Below are positions 28,792 through 36,758 of a stretch of 64,000 nt of DNA, piece after piece; within the stretch, counting starts at the first letter, position 1, and the number at the start of each line of letters is the position of its first letter. Under the pieces are notes generated by a model. It worked only from the letters and a program-made list of their open reading frames with translations. It made no database searches and had not been told where the DNA came from. This DNA is from Proteiniphilum saccharofermentans (lineage in GTDB: Bacteria; Bacteroidota; Bacteroidia; Bacteroidales; Dysgonomonadaceae): NCBI RefSeq assembly GCF_900095135.1, contig NZ_LT605205.1:2852001-2916000 (forward strand), read 5' to 3'. Made by a program: the position numbers and the translations under genes.

Positions 28792-29727
28792 TCAGTAAGT
28801 AGCTGTCAGAAGCAAATCCTCAATCTCCTTCAACTGTGCAGACAAAATGGCCTCTTCGACCTTAAGAAAACCGTATTCCTGATTATATTTTTGTCCTTCC
28901 GAGAGGATCCATTTCAAAAATCTTTTTGCCGGAATATTATTCTCCTGATAAACGAATCCGATATTTTCAACAGGGATAAGCGATATCCTTTCATTTTCGA
29001 GCAGAGCTATAGTCTTGTCAATATCGGCTTCCTGCAATATTTCACGCTGTTCTTTTTTTATATCTAAAGGAATAAGGGCTAAGCCGTTTTTCAATCCTCG
29101 GGTATCAATATCGAAGATATAACTGAGATTATTAAATGTGACCCCTGAATTATCTTTCTGTATGGCATTTATAAGGAAAATATCGTCACCGGATATTTTT
29201 CGTCCTCTGATATCAGCTGCAGAATATCCGAAGTGAGAGGCAAAGGTGCCGGCAAAGGAATTGCTATTGGTCCCCGAATAGATCGTTATATCATATTTTT
29301 GTTTATCCGACGAATCGGAATATTCATCAAGATTATCCTTGTCAAAAAACAGATCTTCCAACCTCTTACCATTTAATCTTTTCCGCTTCAGTTCGTTTAA
29401 CAGCGGATTGTCCGCATTGGTAACCGGAAGCAAAGCATATCGTCCGGTATATGATACAATTTGATTTCCATTTTCAGCCCCCTCTTCATTGATGGAAGTG
29501 ATAAAGCTTAAATCGATATCTTCAGCGGATGATTGCCCTTCCGCAAACTTAATTTCTATTTGGGAGTTCACTTTTTCATACTCAGAAGCCCATTTTTCTA
29601 TAAGAGGTGTGGCAAACCGTGCACTCTTAATGTATATCACTTCCCTGGAATTCTGCTGAGCTATAGCGTTTGTAGAAAACAATACAGCAACTACTAATGA
29701 TAACCTAATAAATCCAAATCTTTTCAT
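28792..29727 (-). CDS. PstS-like periplasmic substrate-binding protein
   Basis: The ATG at 29727 gives MKRFGFIRLSLVVAVLFSTNAIAQ, a normal signal peptide; an ATG two codons upstream (29733) is also possible. The 311-residue protein has the layout of the PBP_like/PstS fold: VIYIKSARFATPLIEKWASEYEK, IDLSFITSINEE, ITIYSGTNSNSFAGTFASHFGY and NSGVTFNNLSYIFD resemble phosphate-binding loops. No ABC permease or ATPase is nearby, so it does not serve a local Pst transporter. It is encoded after two Cys/Met-rich micro-ORFs and a terminator, and before SusC2. The ligand is unknown; it could be a surface- or TonB-associated binder. Confidence 0.65.
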   Translation of the reverse strand: MKRFGFIRLSLVVAVLFSTNAIAQQNSREVIYIKSARFATPLIEKWASEYEKVNSQIEIKFAEGQSSAEDIDLSFITSINEEGAENGNQIVSYTGRYALLPVTNADNPLLNELKRKRLNGKRLEDLFFDKDNLDEYSDSSDKQKYDITIYSGTNSNSFAGTFASHFGYSAADIRGRKISGDDIFLINAIQKDNSGVTFNNLSYIFDIDTRGLKNGLALIPLDIKKEQREILQEADIDKTIALLENERISLIPVENIGFVYQENNIPAKRFLKWILSEGQKYNQEYGFLKVEEAILSAQLKEIEDLLLTATY

Positions 29728-29760
29728 TGTCATTCGTTTTTTTAATAATTAATATTGAGC

Positions 29761-29803
29761 AAAAAAAAAACTCCACCGAAGCCGTATCGGTGGAGTTTTT
29801 TAT
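29761..29803 (-). terminator. Intrinsic terminator between micro-ORF 1 and the PstS-like gene
   Basis: A 12-bp perfect stem AAACTCCACCGA/TCGGTGGAGTTT (29768-29779 and 29787-29798) is followed on the minus strand by ten T residues, with T residues also on the plus side. Only about 28 nt separate it from the PstS-like start, too little for a promoter, so expression of that gene from this side requires read-through. Confidence 0.8.
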
Positions 29804-29825
29804 GTTTTATGTTTTTATTATAATA

Positions 29826-29945
29826 CTATTTTCCCCTATCCAATACGATATGATTCCTGACCATACACATAGCCATACAGCAACACATCGTCATACAACA
29901 TGTAGTACAAGTATTATCGTTATATTGGATAAAATATTTATTCAT
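29826..29945 (-). CDS. Cys/Met-rich micro-ORF 1 (39 residues)
   Basis: ATG at 29945 and TAG at 29826-29828. The peptide begins MNKYFIQYNDNTCTT, then the core CCMTMCCCMAMCM, then a short basic tail (VRNHIVLDRGK). It has seven Cys and six Met (including the start) in 39 residues and no signal peptide or membrane segment. It resembles micro-ORF 2 upstream: both have an aromatic-aliphatic-Gln start (FIQ/FLQ), a T-x-C-x-T element and a CCM...MCM core. It lies between two intrinsic terminators with no room for its own promoter. Possible roles are a Cys/Met attenuator leader, a Cu(I)/Zn-binding microprotein, or a precursor of a modified peptide. I do not recognise the family. Confidence 0.55.
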   Translation of the reverse strand: MNKYFIQYNDNTCTTCCMTMCCCMAMCMVRNHIVLDRGK

Positions 29946-29977
29946 TTGATTTTTTTAATTGACTCTAACCCTAAGAT

Positions 29978-30016
29978 AAAAAAACTCTCCTGATATTTTA
30001 TTGTACCAGGAGAGTT
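29978..30016 (-). terminator. Intrinsic terminator after micro-ORF 2
   Basis: A perfect 10-bp stem AACTCTCCTG/CAGGAGAGTT (29983-29992 and 30007-30016) with a run of seven T residues on the minus strand. It lies 32 nt before the micro-ORF 1 start and 32 nt after the micro-ORF 2 stop. Each Cys/Met-rich ORF is therefore followed at a similar distance by its own terminator. Confidence 0.8.
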
Positions 30017-30047
30017 CTATATTAACGTAATATATTCTATTGTTCTT

Positions 30048-30173
30048 TTATTCTACTCCGACACAACATCGCCTGAAGGACATACACATGTCCATACACA
30101 TACACATGCAACATCCCCTTTTTACTGAAGTGTTACATATTGTTGCGGCTGTATCTTGTAAAAATATTCTCAC
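30048..30173 (-). CDS. Cys/Met-rich micro-ORF 2 (41 residues, GTG start)
   Basis: GTG at 30173 and TAA at 30048-30050; the frame is closed by a TGA a short way upstream and contains no earlier ATG. The N-terminal part reads (M)RIFLQDTAATICNTS, then KRG, then the core CCMCMCMDMCM, then SFRRCCVGVE. It carries eight Cys and five internal Met in 41 residues. The T-x-C-x-T element, FLQ motif and CCM/MCM core match micro-ORF 1, which argues against chance. A TACTTTTG -7 element lies 32 nt upstream. No maturase, protease or transporter typical of modified peptides is in the window. The start codon is the weakest part of the call. Confidence 0.5.
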   Translation of the reverse strand: MRIFLQDTAATICNTSVKRGCCMCMCMDMCMSFRRCCVGVE

Positions 30174-30204
30174 TATCGTTTTGTCTTTATTTATATTTCA
30201 AAAA

Positions 30205-30212
30205 CAAAAGTA
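30205..30212 (-). promoter_or_regulatory. Candidate -7 element for the micro-ORF transcript
   Basis: Minus-strand TACTTTTG fits the Bacteroidetes TAnnTTTG -7 consensus. A TTTG lies 22 nt further upstream, slightly longer than the ideal spacing. The predicted transcript would start about 25 nt before the GTG of micro-ORF 2. Nothing else was recognised in the 30174-30455 gap between this transcript and the divergent GNAT gene. Confidence 0.4.
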
Positions 30213-30455
30213 ATGCATTTTTGTTCATTCTACACAAAAAATAATATCTTTTTTCATAGTATTTTTCGAATAAAATTACAAAAATCTCATTTTCAACTCA
30301 CAAGGATATCATTTTTAACATTTCCACAAACTCCGTACTGGTTCAATCTTTTTTCCTTGCTTAACAAGTAAAGCATTTTACGACTCAACAAATCAGAAGA
30401 GGAATATGTTTTAATAAAGTAGGTCACAAACAGGTCACAATTAAAATTGAATGAT

Positions 30456-30800
30456 ATGGATATACAATTCAGAATAGACAACAGTAACCGGGGTAGTTTT
30501 TTCATTGAACAGGAAGGGCGGCAGGTCGCTGAACTGGATTTCGAAATAAAAGATAATCTGCTGAACGCCTATCATACAGGCGTACGTCCAGAACTGGAAG
30601 GGCAAGGTATTGCCGGAAGATTATTCAATGAGATGGTCAATTATGCACGGGAGAATGGATATCAGGTAATCCCGTCATGCTCCTATATCCTGGCAAAATT
30701 CCGCAGGCGCCCTGATGATTACAACGATATATGGTATCGTTCCAAAGATGAACCCACAGGAGAGGCCTGTGGTATTAAGCCGAAAGACAAGAATAACTGA
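30456..30800 (+). CDS. Small GNAT-type N-acetyltransferase
   Basis: The ATG at 30456 was chosen; an in-frame TTG nine bases upstream is less likely. The 114-residue protein matches the compact acetyltransferase family (Acetyltransf_CG-like, YidJ/YjdJ type). The beta-strand AELDFEIKDNLLNAYHTGV leads into the acetyl-CoA-binding turn RPELEGQGIAGRLFNEMV, then ARENGYQVIPSCSYI with a Cys/Ser-containing motif typical of the group, then FRRRPDDYNDIW. Such proteins bind acetyl-CoA; substrates are mostly unknown. It is a single gene, divergent from the micro-ORF transcript and convergent with the thioredoxin-like gene at 30962. Confidence 0.82.
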   Translation: MDIQFRIDNSNRGSFFIEQEGRQVAELDFEIKDNLLNAYHTGVRPELEGQGIAGRLFNEMVNYARENGYQVIPSCSYILAKFRRRPDDYNDIWYRSKDEPTGEACGIKPKDKNN

Positions 30801-30861
30801 ATGTCATCAAATAAAGTAAACTTTAAAAAATTGAAGGCGAACATCGGCTATTGAAAAAAGC

Positions 30862-30917
30862 AAAAAATCCGCCGGAACCTGCATACTTCCCGAAAGGAGG
30901 ATTGCAATCCGGCGGAT
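30862..30917 (-). terminator. Intrinsic terminator after the thioredoxin-like gene
   Basis: The arms ATCCGCCGGA (30867-30876) and TCCGGCGGAT (30908-30917) are exact complements, and six T residues follow on the minus strand. It lies 45 nt beyond the stop of the gene at 30962. The 31-nt loop is long for a terminator, but the GC-rich stem and T-tract support the call. Confidence 0.65.
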
Positions 30918-30961
30918 AAAATTCCGCATTATTTATTCTGCGTTCTAATAACCCAAAACTA

Positions 30962-31564
30962 TTATCCCTTTGGCTTTATAGTGCAACCAATCGCTACTGT
31001 TGTTGCAGGATCGGGGTTATTACCGGCCAGTAAAGCACGTACTGCATTCGCTGCATACGGAGCGGTCACAGCCGCTGGATCCTGATAATTATCATCCACG
31101 GTTCCGGTATAAACTACCACAAACCGTCCATTACCTTCATTTTTTAACAGGAAGATCTCCGGAGTGCGGGTAGCACCGTATGCCGGATATACCTGTTGTC
31201 CTTCATCCACCAGGTAAGGGAAAGGGAAGTTCTTTTCAGCAGCCCTTTTTTTCATCTCTTCAAAAGAGTCGGCAGGTGATTGTACCGGATCGTTCGGGTT
31301 GATATACACCACCGGAACTCCCTGTGGAGCAAACTCATTATGCAAAGCGATCATACGGTCTTCATAAGCCTGCACATAAGGACAAGGGTTACAGGAGAAG
31401 ATCACCACCACCCCTTTCTCATTTGCGTAATCGGACAAAGAGACGGTCGTACCATCGATATTCTTCAGTGAGAAATCGGGTGCAACGGAACCGACCGCGA
31501 TAGGTTGCGCGTTCAACGATAATGCGCTCAACGTCAAAACTGATAAAATTAAAAACTGTTTCAT
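30962..31564 (-). CDS. Secreted thioredoxin/peroxiredoxin-fold protein
   Basis: The ATG at 31564 gives the signal peptide MKQFLILSVLTLSALSLNAQ; an ATG four codons upstream (31576) is less likely. The mature protein is an AhpC/TSA-type redoxin: IAVGSVAPDFSLKNIDGTTVSLSDY, then VVIFSCNPCPYVQAYEDRM with a CxxC motif, then YPAYGATRTPEIFLL with the cis-Pro region. Family members act as periplasmic thiol reductases or peroxidases with unknown partners. It follows a TlpA-like gene by about 20 nt on the same strand, so the pair is probably co-transcribed. Confidence 0.87.
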   Translation of the reverse strand: MKQFLILSVLTLSALSLNAQPIAVGSVAPDFSLKNIDGTTVSLSDYANEKGVVVIFSCNPCPYVQAYEDRMIALHNEFAPQGVPVVYINPNDPVQSPADSFEEMKKRAAEKNFPFPYLVDEGQQVYPAYGATRTPEIFLLKNEGNGRFVVVYTGTVDDNYQDPAAVTAPYAANAVRALLAGNNPDPATTVAIGCTIKPKG

Positions 31565-31584
31565 TGTTACTGTCATTTAAAATG

Positions 31585-32100
31585 TTAATTAGCCAATAGA
31601 GGTTGTACAATCTCTTCCAGTTCAGCCAAGGTGAGTTCTTTCGGATAAAATTTCCTGAACCCGTTCCCATAGACAAGCGTAGCAGGTATGGCACCGGTCC
31701 AGCTCTTGTCCACCAAAGGTATCCAATCATTGAACCTGGGATCATCCAAAAGAATGACCTCATTCTTCATCTTCTCCTTTTCAATAAAGGGGATCAGTTT
31801 CGTTTCTAACTGGCTACGCATATCAAGGCTTACCATAAGCACCTTTACATTCCTGTCACGGTACTTTTCGCCGAATTCTTCAAAATAAGGAATCTCTTTG
31901 AGACAGGGAGCACACCATGTGGCCCAGAAATTCACCACATATATAGTGTCGTCCTCTTGTTCCAACAAAGGTTGAAGTTGTTTGAAATCGACCACTTTTA
32001 TCTCTGTTTCGCTTTTCCTGTTTTCCGAAAAAAGGAGAAAAGGAATTAGCAGAAACAGCAGGCCCGGAAGCAGACGAAATATATTTTTTACCTTGTTCAT
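31585..32100 (-). CDS. TlpA family thiol-disulfide reductase
   Basis: The start was set at the ATG at 32100 (MNKVKNIFRLLPGLLFLLIPFLL), which places the hydrophobic signal/anchor near the N-terminus; a start at 32139 would put 13 hydrophilic residues before it. The 171-residue protein has the thioredoxin active site VNFWATWCAPCLKEIPYFEEF, the strand VKVLMVSLDM and the cis-Pro segment TGAIPATLVYG. It would be a periplasmic, membrane-anchored or exported reductase. It is directly upstream of the redoxin gene at 30962-31564, so the two may form a small redox operon. Confidence 0.9.
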   Translation of the reverse strand: MNKVKNIFRLLPGLLFLLIPFLLFSENRKSETEIKVVDFKQLQPLLEQEDDTIYVVNFWATWCAPCLKEIPYFEEFGEKYRDRNVKVLMVSLDMRSQLETKLIPFIEKEKMKNEVILLDDPRFNDWIPLVDKSWTGAIPATLVYGNGFRKFYPKELTLAELEEIVQPLLAN

Positions 32101-32215
32101 TTTTCTGTGCGATTGATACTGTGATTTCTCGGTAAACAAACAATAAACGGGTCTTGTTCACTTAATAATCGACGGAACTTGTTAAAGATCAAGTAAAAAA
32201 CGTTAAGGTATCAAG

Positions 32216-32246
32216 AAAAAAGTGCAGGCCGGAGCCCACACTTTTT
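32216..32246 (-). terminator. Terminator downstream of nagB
   Basis: The stem formed by AAAAAGTG and CACACTTTTT closes a GC-rich inner stem (AGGCC/GGAGCCC region). T-runs occur on both sides, so it could work in either direction. It lies between the nagB stop and the TlpA-like gene start. Confidence 0.55.
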
Positions 32247-32298
32247 ATCTTCTAAACGGTAGCGGTTATATAGAATTGGCAATACACCAACCAATACA

Positions 32299-33108
32299 CT
32301 ACAGTAGCGAATCCGGATTCAGATTATCATGTTCGATATCGAGAAAATACTTGTAAGTACCCACTTTCAGTTCGGCGCAGGCATCGTAATCGCAAACAAT
32401 GATCCCTTTTTCATGCAATTGCAAGGCACTGATCGTCCACATCTGGTTAATAGATCCTTCCACGGCGTGATAGAGCGCACGGGCCTTATGATGTCCGTTG
32501 ACAAGGATAAGCACTTCCCTGGCATCAAGTACAGTACCTACTCCTACTGTCAGCGCTGTTTTAGGTACCTTGTTCACATCGTTATCAAAAAATCTGGAGT
32601 TGGCAATCACCGTATCGGTGGTAAGCGTTTTCACACGTGTACGCGAACTAAGCGAAGAGCCGGGTTCGTTGAAGGCGATATGCCCATCGGGGCCGATCCC
32701 ACCAAGGAAAAGGTCGATACCTCCCGCCTCTGCTATGGCCAGTTCATATGCGGCACATTCAGCTTCCGGATCTTCTGCCATTCCGTCGAGGATATATACA
32801 TTCTCCTTTTTAATATCGATATGACTGAAAAAATTATCCCACATAAAAGTGTGGTAACTTTGCGGGTGGTCTGCCGGCAAACCGATATACTCATCCATAT
32901 TAAACGTAATCACGTTCTCAAATGATACCTGTCCCGTTTCATACAATTTGATCAAAGCCTTGTAGGTCTTCAAAGGTGATGACCCGGTCGGCAATCCCAA
33001 TTTGAAAGGCTTCTCTGTCGTCGGTTTTGCACTATTGATCTTTGCTGCAATGTAATTTGCTGCCCATTGTGCCATCTGGTCGGCATCGGGCTGAATGATA
33101 AGTCTCAT
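32299..33108 (-). CDS. nagB: Glucosamine-6-phosphate deaminase
   Basis: 269 residues, close to the 266 of E. coli NagB. Signatures include [16 protein letters not shown] (phosphate loop), [11 protein letters not shown] (catalytic Asp), [21 protein letters not shown] (the NagB signature with the catalytic His region) and [23 protein letters not shown]. It converts glucosamine-6-phosphate to fructose-6-phosphate and ammonia in the cytosol, linking amino-sugar catabolism with glycolysis. No nagA or hexosaminidase gene is adjacent. A dispersed palindromic element (33145-33209) lies just upstream. Confidence 0.96.
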   Translation of the reverse strand: MRLIIQPDADQMAQWAANYIAAKINSAKPTTEKPFKLGLPTGSSPLKTYKALIKLYETGQVSFENVITFNMDEYIGLPADHPQSYHTFMWDNFFSHIDIKKENVYILDGMAEDPEAECAAYELAIAEAGGIDLFLGGIGPDGHIAFNEPGSSLSSRTRVKTLTTDTVIANSRFFDNDVNKVPKTALTVGVGTVLDAREVLILVNGHHKARALYHAVEGSINQMWTISALQLHEKGIIVCDYDACAELKVGTYKYFLDIEHDNLNPDSLL

Positions 33109-33144
33109 GTTTCTTTATTTATTGACCGTTAGATGTATTATTTG

Positions 33145-33209
33145 GAACGTTTTCGTTAAGCAAGAGCAAAGTGAATTTATTTGCTTTGCCGAGCGCAGAA
33201 AACGACTAA
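33145..33209. repeat. Dispersed palindromic intergenic element, copy 2
   Basis: It shares the 19-nt left end GAACGTTTTCGTTAAGCAA (33145-33163) and the right end AAAACGACTAA (33199-33209) with 1182-1282. The interior is different and shorter and holds the inverted pair GCAAAG/CTTTGC. It lies upstream of nagB and its right end overlaps the fprA stop codon. Confidence 0.5.
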
Positions 33210-34426
33210 ACTTGTTGAACTACTTCTGTACCTGAAGTCAGTTTCTGCGCCATGGTACGACCCAGATTGCGGGCTTTCTCCACTACGTCGGCCAGCATAG
33301 CCTGCTTCATGATTACAGGCTCAGCCACTGTTTCGAATTCCATTGCTCCGGCAAAAGCCTCAAATTGTCTGGCAGTGGCGTCGGCCCAGGTAAAACCACC
33401 GAAATAACCGAAGAATCGATTCTTCAGTCCGCGGTTTTGCAGGGCGGAAACCAAACTGTCAACCGCAGGGTACAATTTATTGTTATAGGTAGGTGATCCG
33501 ATGATCAATCCTTTGTATTTAAACGCATCACGAAGGATATCCGACTCATAGCTTTTCGACACATTGTGCATCACAATGCTCTTTACCCCGTTTTCAGCAG
33601 CTTCGCCGGCAATGATCTCAGCCAACTCTTCGGTGTGGCCATACATACTTCCGTAGGCAATGACCAGTCCTTCTTCGGCATCATAACGGCTTAACCGATC
33701 ATACAAGGCAATCACACCGGTTATATTTTCCGGGATCGTCCATACGGGACCGTGGGTGGAACAGATAGCGTCGATACCCACATTGGCCAGTTTTTTCAGG
33801 GCGGTTTGCACAGGTGAGCCAAATTTTCCCACGATATTGGAGTAATAGCGGATCATCTCGTCACGATACCTTTCAGGACAAAGCTGCCTGTCTAACACTC
33901 CACCGTCGAGTGTGCCGAAGGTACCAAAGGCATCAGCGCTAAACAAGGTTCTGGTCTCCCTGACATAGGTCATCATCGTCTCCGGCCAGTGTACCATAGG
34001 AGTCATGTAAAACTGGAGCGTACGCTTTCCCAGACTCATCTCATCCAGATCTTTCACTTCAACCACGTTATCTACTATCCCGTAAAAACCTTTCAGCATT
34101 TCAAGGGTTCGCTTGTTCCCTACGATCTGGATATTCGGATATCTGGAGACAAGGAATTCGATGGAACCGGAATGGTCGGGCTCCATATGGTTCACCACGA
34201 GGTAGTCGATGGGATTATCACCCAACACCGACCGGATCTTACGCATAAAAAGATCTGAATAGCAAATATCGACGGTATCGATCAGTGTAGTTTTTTCATC
34301 CCTGACAATATAGGAGTTATAAGAAACACCTTGCGGCAAGGGCCATAGGCTCTCAAAAAGATGTTTGGTGCGGTCGTTCACACCCACATAAAAAATATCT
34401 TCCGTTACTTCAATCGGCTTGTACAT
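33206..34426 (-). CDS. FprA-family A-type flavodiiron protein
   Basis: 406 residues, the usual size for a two-domain flavodiiron protein. The N-terminal metallo-beta-lactamase-like domain (about 1-245) has di-iron ligands at H80xE82xD84 (VNHMEPDHSG) and further ligands in MVHWPETMM, LFSADAFGTFG and CSTHGPVW. The C-terminal flavodoxin domain (about 255-400) starts VIAYGSMYGHTEELA, the FMN phosphate loop, and has IGSPTYNNKLYP. Such enzymes reduce oxygen to water or NO to N2O, protecting anaerobes. This suits a strict or aerotolerant anaerobe. The gene stands alone between nagB and lgt. Confidence 0.95.
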   Translation of the reverse strand: MYKPIEVTEDIFYVGVNDRTKHLFESLWPLPQGVSYNSYIVRDEKTTLIDTVDICYSDLFMRKIRSVLGDNPIDYLVVNHMEPDHSGSIEFLVSRYPNIQIVGNKRTLEMLKGFYGIVDNVVEVKDLDEMSLGKRTLQFYMTPMVHWPETMMTYVRETRTLFSADAFGTFGTLDGGVLDRQLCPERYRDEMIRYYSNIVGKFGSPVQTALKKLANVGIDAICSTHGPVWTIPENITGVIALYDRLSRYDAEEGLVIAYGSMYGHTEELAEIIAGEAAENGVKSIVMHNVSKSYESDILRDAFKYKGLIIGSPTYNNKLYPAVDSLVSALQNRGLKNRFFGYFGGFTWADATARQFEAFAGAMEFETVAEPVIMKQAMLADVVEKARNLGRTMAQKLTSGTEVVQQV

Positions 34427-34470
34427 ATATTTCGTATTCCCTAATTAATCAACAAATCAACATGTTAATA

Positions 34471-34518
34471 AATTACTAATTACTAATTACTAATTACCAA
34501 TTACTAATGACTAATTAC
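34471..34518. repeat. Seven-bp tandem repeat array (ATTACTA)n
   Basis: About six imperfect copies of ATTACTA run together between fprA and lgt. It is AT-rich, non-coding and probably formed by slippage. Similar words (AATTACTAATTA) occur in the 12240-12330 gap. Confidence 0.6.
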
Positions 34519-34625
34519 AAATGTCGTTCTTTATCAGTTTCATTGGCATGACTTGTCCCACTTTAGTTTTAATCATCACTACATGTCCCGGCTTGTCGGG
34601 ATCAACAAATCGCTAAATCAGTAAA

Positions 34626-35522
34626 TTATTTTTTCTTCTTCGATCCGGGCTGTGCCATTTGCGATTGCTTTGGAGTATCTGCTACCTGAGCTGGTCTTCG
34701 CAAGGCATTCCATATCAGCCATATACCCCATATAATAAAGGGAATACTCAACCATTGGCCTAAGATCAGGCCCGTATTATCACGCATGGCTATTTCGGAT
34801 TCGACCTGTACATTCTTGAGAAATTCCACGAAAAAGCGGAACAGGAAAATCAGCAGGATACCTACGCCTGTAATCAATCCTTTTCTGTCTTTGGCATCGG
34901 TTTTCCAGTACATATACACGGTGACGGCAAAAACGACCAGATAGGCCAACCCTTCGTATATCTGCGTGGGATGCGACGGTTGTGAATAAACCGGTTCAGC
35001 CCCCTGCATCCATTGGTGGAGATTAGTGACAAACCGGAATCCCCACGGCTGGTCGGTCGGACCTCCGTAGATCTCGTGATTCATCAGGTTTCCGAAACGG
35101 ATCATTGCAGCGGTAAATCCCGTCGGCACCATCACCCGGTCAAACGTCCACAACATGCTGAGTTTGGTCACCTTCCTCGAATAGAGCCAGACGGCAATGA
35201 TAATCCCGATCACTCCCCCATGGCTTGCCAGCCCTCCTTCCCATACCTTCAGTATCTCAACGGGATTGGCGAGATAATAAGCCGGTTCATAAAAAAGGCA
35301 ATGCCCCAGGCGGGCTCCTACGATAATACCGACGATCATATAAAAGAAAAGCGAATCGAACCACTTTTCAGGAAGATCTTCACGCTTAAAGATACGCTGC
35401 ACCATATACACGGCAACAATCAACCCTATGACCCATAAAAGGCCATACCACCGAATTTCGCGCCCAAAAACGGTAAAAAGTGTGGGATCTACATTCCAGG
35501 TTACAGTGAGTAATATGTCCAT
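34626..35522 (-). CDS. lgt: Prolipoprotein diacylglyceryl transferase
   Basis: The start is the ATG at 35522 (MDILLTVTWNVDPTLFTVFG); an in-frame TTG upstream was not used. The 298-residue polytopic inner-membrane protein carries Lgt signatures: REIRWYGLLWVIGL, GARLGHCLFYEPAYYL, WEGGLASHGGVIGI (essential His region), RFGNLMNHEIYGGPTD and PSHPTQIYEGLAYL, ending in a Lys-rich cytosolic tail. It transfers diacylglyceryl from phosphatidylglycerol to the lipobox Cys of prolipoproteins. Many lipoproteins in this window (SusD1-3, nucleoside hydrolases, C39-like protein) would be its substrates. Confidence 0.96.
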   Translation of the reverse strand: MDILLTVTWNVDPTLFTVFGREIRWYGLLWVIGLIVAVYMVQRIFKREDLPEKWFDSLFFYMIVGIIVGARLGHCLFYEPAYYLANPVEILKVWEGGLASHGGVIGIIIAVWLYSRKVTKLSMLWTFDRVMVPTGFTAAMIRFGNLMNHEIYGGPTDQPWGFRFVTNLHQWMQGAEPVYSQPSHPTQIYEGLAYLVVFAVTVYMYWKTDAKDRKGLITGVGILLIFLFRFFVEFLKNVQVESEIAMRDNTGLILGQWLSIPFIIWGIWLIWNALRRPAQVADTPKQSQMAQPGSKKKK

Positions 35523-35697
35523 CAGAATTGATATTTTCGACAAAGATAAGGAAAAATGTGATGATGTGATAATTTACTGATAAGATGATGTGATAATCCT
35601 GATAAATCGAGGACACCTTGTCCCCGACTCATCGGGATTGGCAAATTTAACTATGTTTCATTCCGTTGAACGTTGTTTGTCACATTATTACATTGAC

Positions 35698-36597
35698 TTA
35701 TACCAATTTCCTGATCCACGCCTCTTTTTCTCCCGGCAAGAGATCCACTACAGGAATTTCAATCATGGTATAAGCGCCGGGTTGCTGTTTCATCGACGCA
35801 CGAGCTACAGCTACAAGCACCTGTGCTGTGAGTGCGGGGTTATTGATACGCATATCGAACTTAAACAATTGGTTCTGTGTATTTCCCGAAACGCCTTTGC
35901 GTTCCATCAGTACACCGTGTCCCATATCCTTGAGGGCCTCCACATCCTCCACCTGAAAAACATGGGTCTCGTCATGGACAAAGTAATCATCGGCTTTAAT
36001 AGCCTGTGCTACCGTTTGAAAGTCATGTCCTTTTTCCAGTTCAATATAGACCATTCTGCGGTGTACGCCTGTGCCTGTAGGGATAGTCATGGAAAGAGCA
36101 GCTTTTACACCAGTGATCGCCTTTACGGCTACGGTATGCCCCATACTCATACCGGGGCCGAAGTTAGTATAGGTAATTCCTCGAGGCGCCATCGCCTCCA
36201 TAAGGGTACGGATCACCGAGTCGCTTCCCGGATCCCATCCGGCCGAAATAATGGAAACGGCGTTGTGTTTCTTCGCAGCCTCATCGAGCGATGCACGCAA
36301 TTGTACTATCTGACCGTGGATATCAAAACTATCTACCGTATTGACACCTAACTCCAGACATTCCAATGCAAATTTCTCTACACTTCTCGTAGGGGTACAA
36401 AGTATCGCCACATCCACATCTTCGAGTTGCGATATGGAATTTACCACATCATATTCTTTCAACTCGGCGGGAACATTCGCAGCATCGCGACGGACAATTC
36501 CGGCAATTTCAAGATCGGGGGACGATTGCAACGCCTCCACCACATATTTTCCTATATTTCCGTAACCTACTACGGCAGCTCTGATCTTTCTTGACAT
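35698..36597 (-). CDS. ddh: meso-Diaminopimelate D-dehydrogenase
   Basis: The ATG at 36597 (MSRKIRAAVVGYGNIG) places the Rossmann GxGxxG motif at the N-terminus as in the family; a start at 36657 would add 20 unrelated residues. The 299-residue protein has IVRRD after beta-2, VAILCTPTRS, the GWDPGSDSVIRTLMEAM segment, PGMSMGHTVAVKAI and VHRRMVYIELE, all characteristic of Ddh. It reductively aminates tetrahydrodipicolinate to meso-DAP with NADPH, a one-step branch of lysine and peptidoglycan synthesis used by several Bacteroidales. It is a single gene; a -7-like CAAAAGTA lies at 36622-36629 on the opposite strand reading. Confidence 0.94.
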   Translation of the reverse strand: MSRKIRAAVVGYGNIGKYVVEALQSSPDLEIAGIVRRDAANVPAELKEYDVVNSISQLEDVDVAILCTPTRSVEKFALECLELGVNTVDSFDIHGQIVQLRASLDEAAKKHNAVSIISAGWDPGSDSVIRTLMEAMAPRGITYTNFGPGMSMGHTVAVKAITGVKAALSMTIPTGTGVHRRMVYIELEKGHDFQTVAQAIKADDYFVHDETHVFQVEDVEALKDMGHGVLMERKGVSGNTQNQLFKFDMRINNPALTAQVLVAVARASMKQQPGAYTMIEIPVVDLLPGEKEAWIRKLV

Positions 36598-36758
36598 AAA
36601 AACAATATATTTTAGAGGATTCAAAAGTAAGCAAAACAATGCACATATAAAATGCATCTCCGGTATTTTTTGAGCAGAACGGGCAGACTAAACCTCTTTC
36701 GATTTTGAGATGTCGGATTTGAGACTTAATTTTTAATTGACTTTACCACCTTTCCATT

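Noticed and set aside
28792-29727. Phosphate ABC transporter (pst) operon
   Set aside because: Only a PstS-like binding protein is present; no PstC, PstA, PstB or PhoU is nearby on this strand.
29736-30240. Modified-peptide (RiPP) gene cluster
   Set aside because: The Cys-rich micro-ORFs could be precursors, but no radical SAM enzyme, cyclase, dehydratase or exporter is present; the nearby C39-like lipoprotein is 17 kb away and has no ABC domain. Kept only as an alternative.
34471-34518. Possible CRISPR array
   Set aside because: The 7-bp ATTACTA units have no spacers and no cas genes are present; it is a slippage repeat.
35590-36351. 253-codon plus-strand ORF across ddh
   Set aside because: Antisense to the dehydrogenase with biased Cys/His content; no domain.
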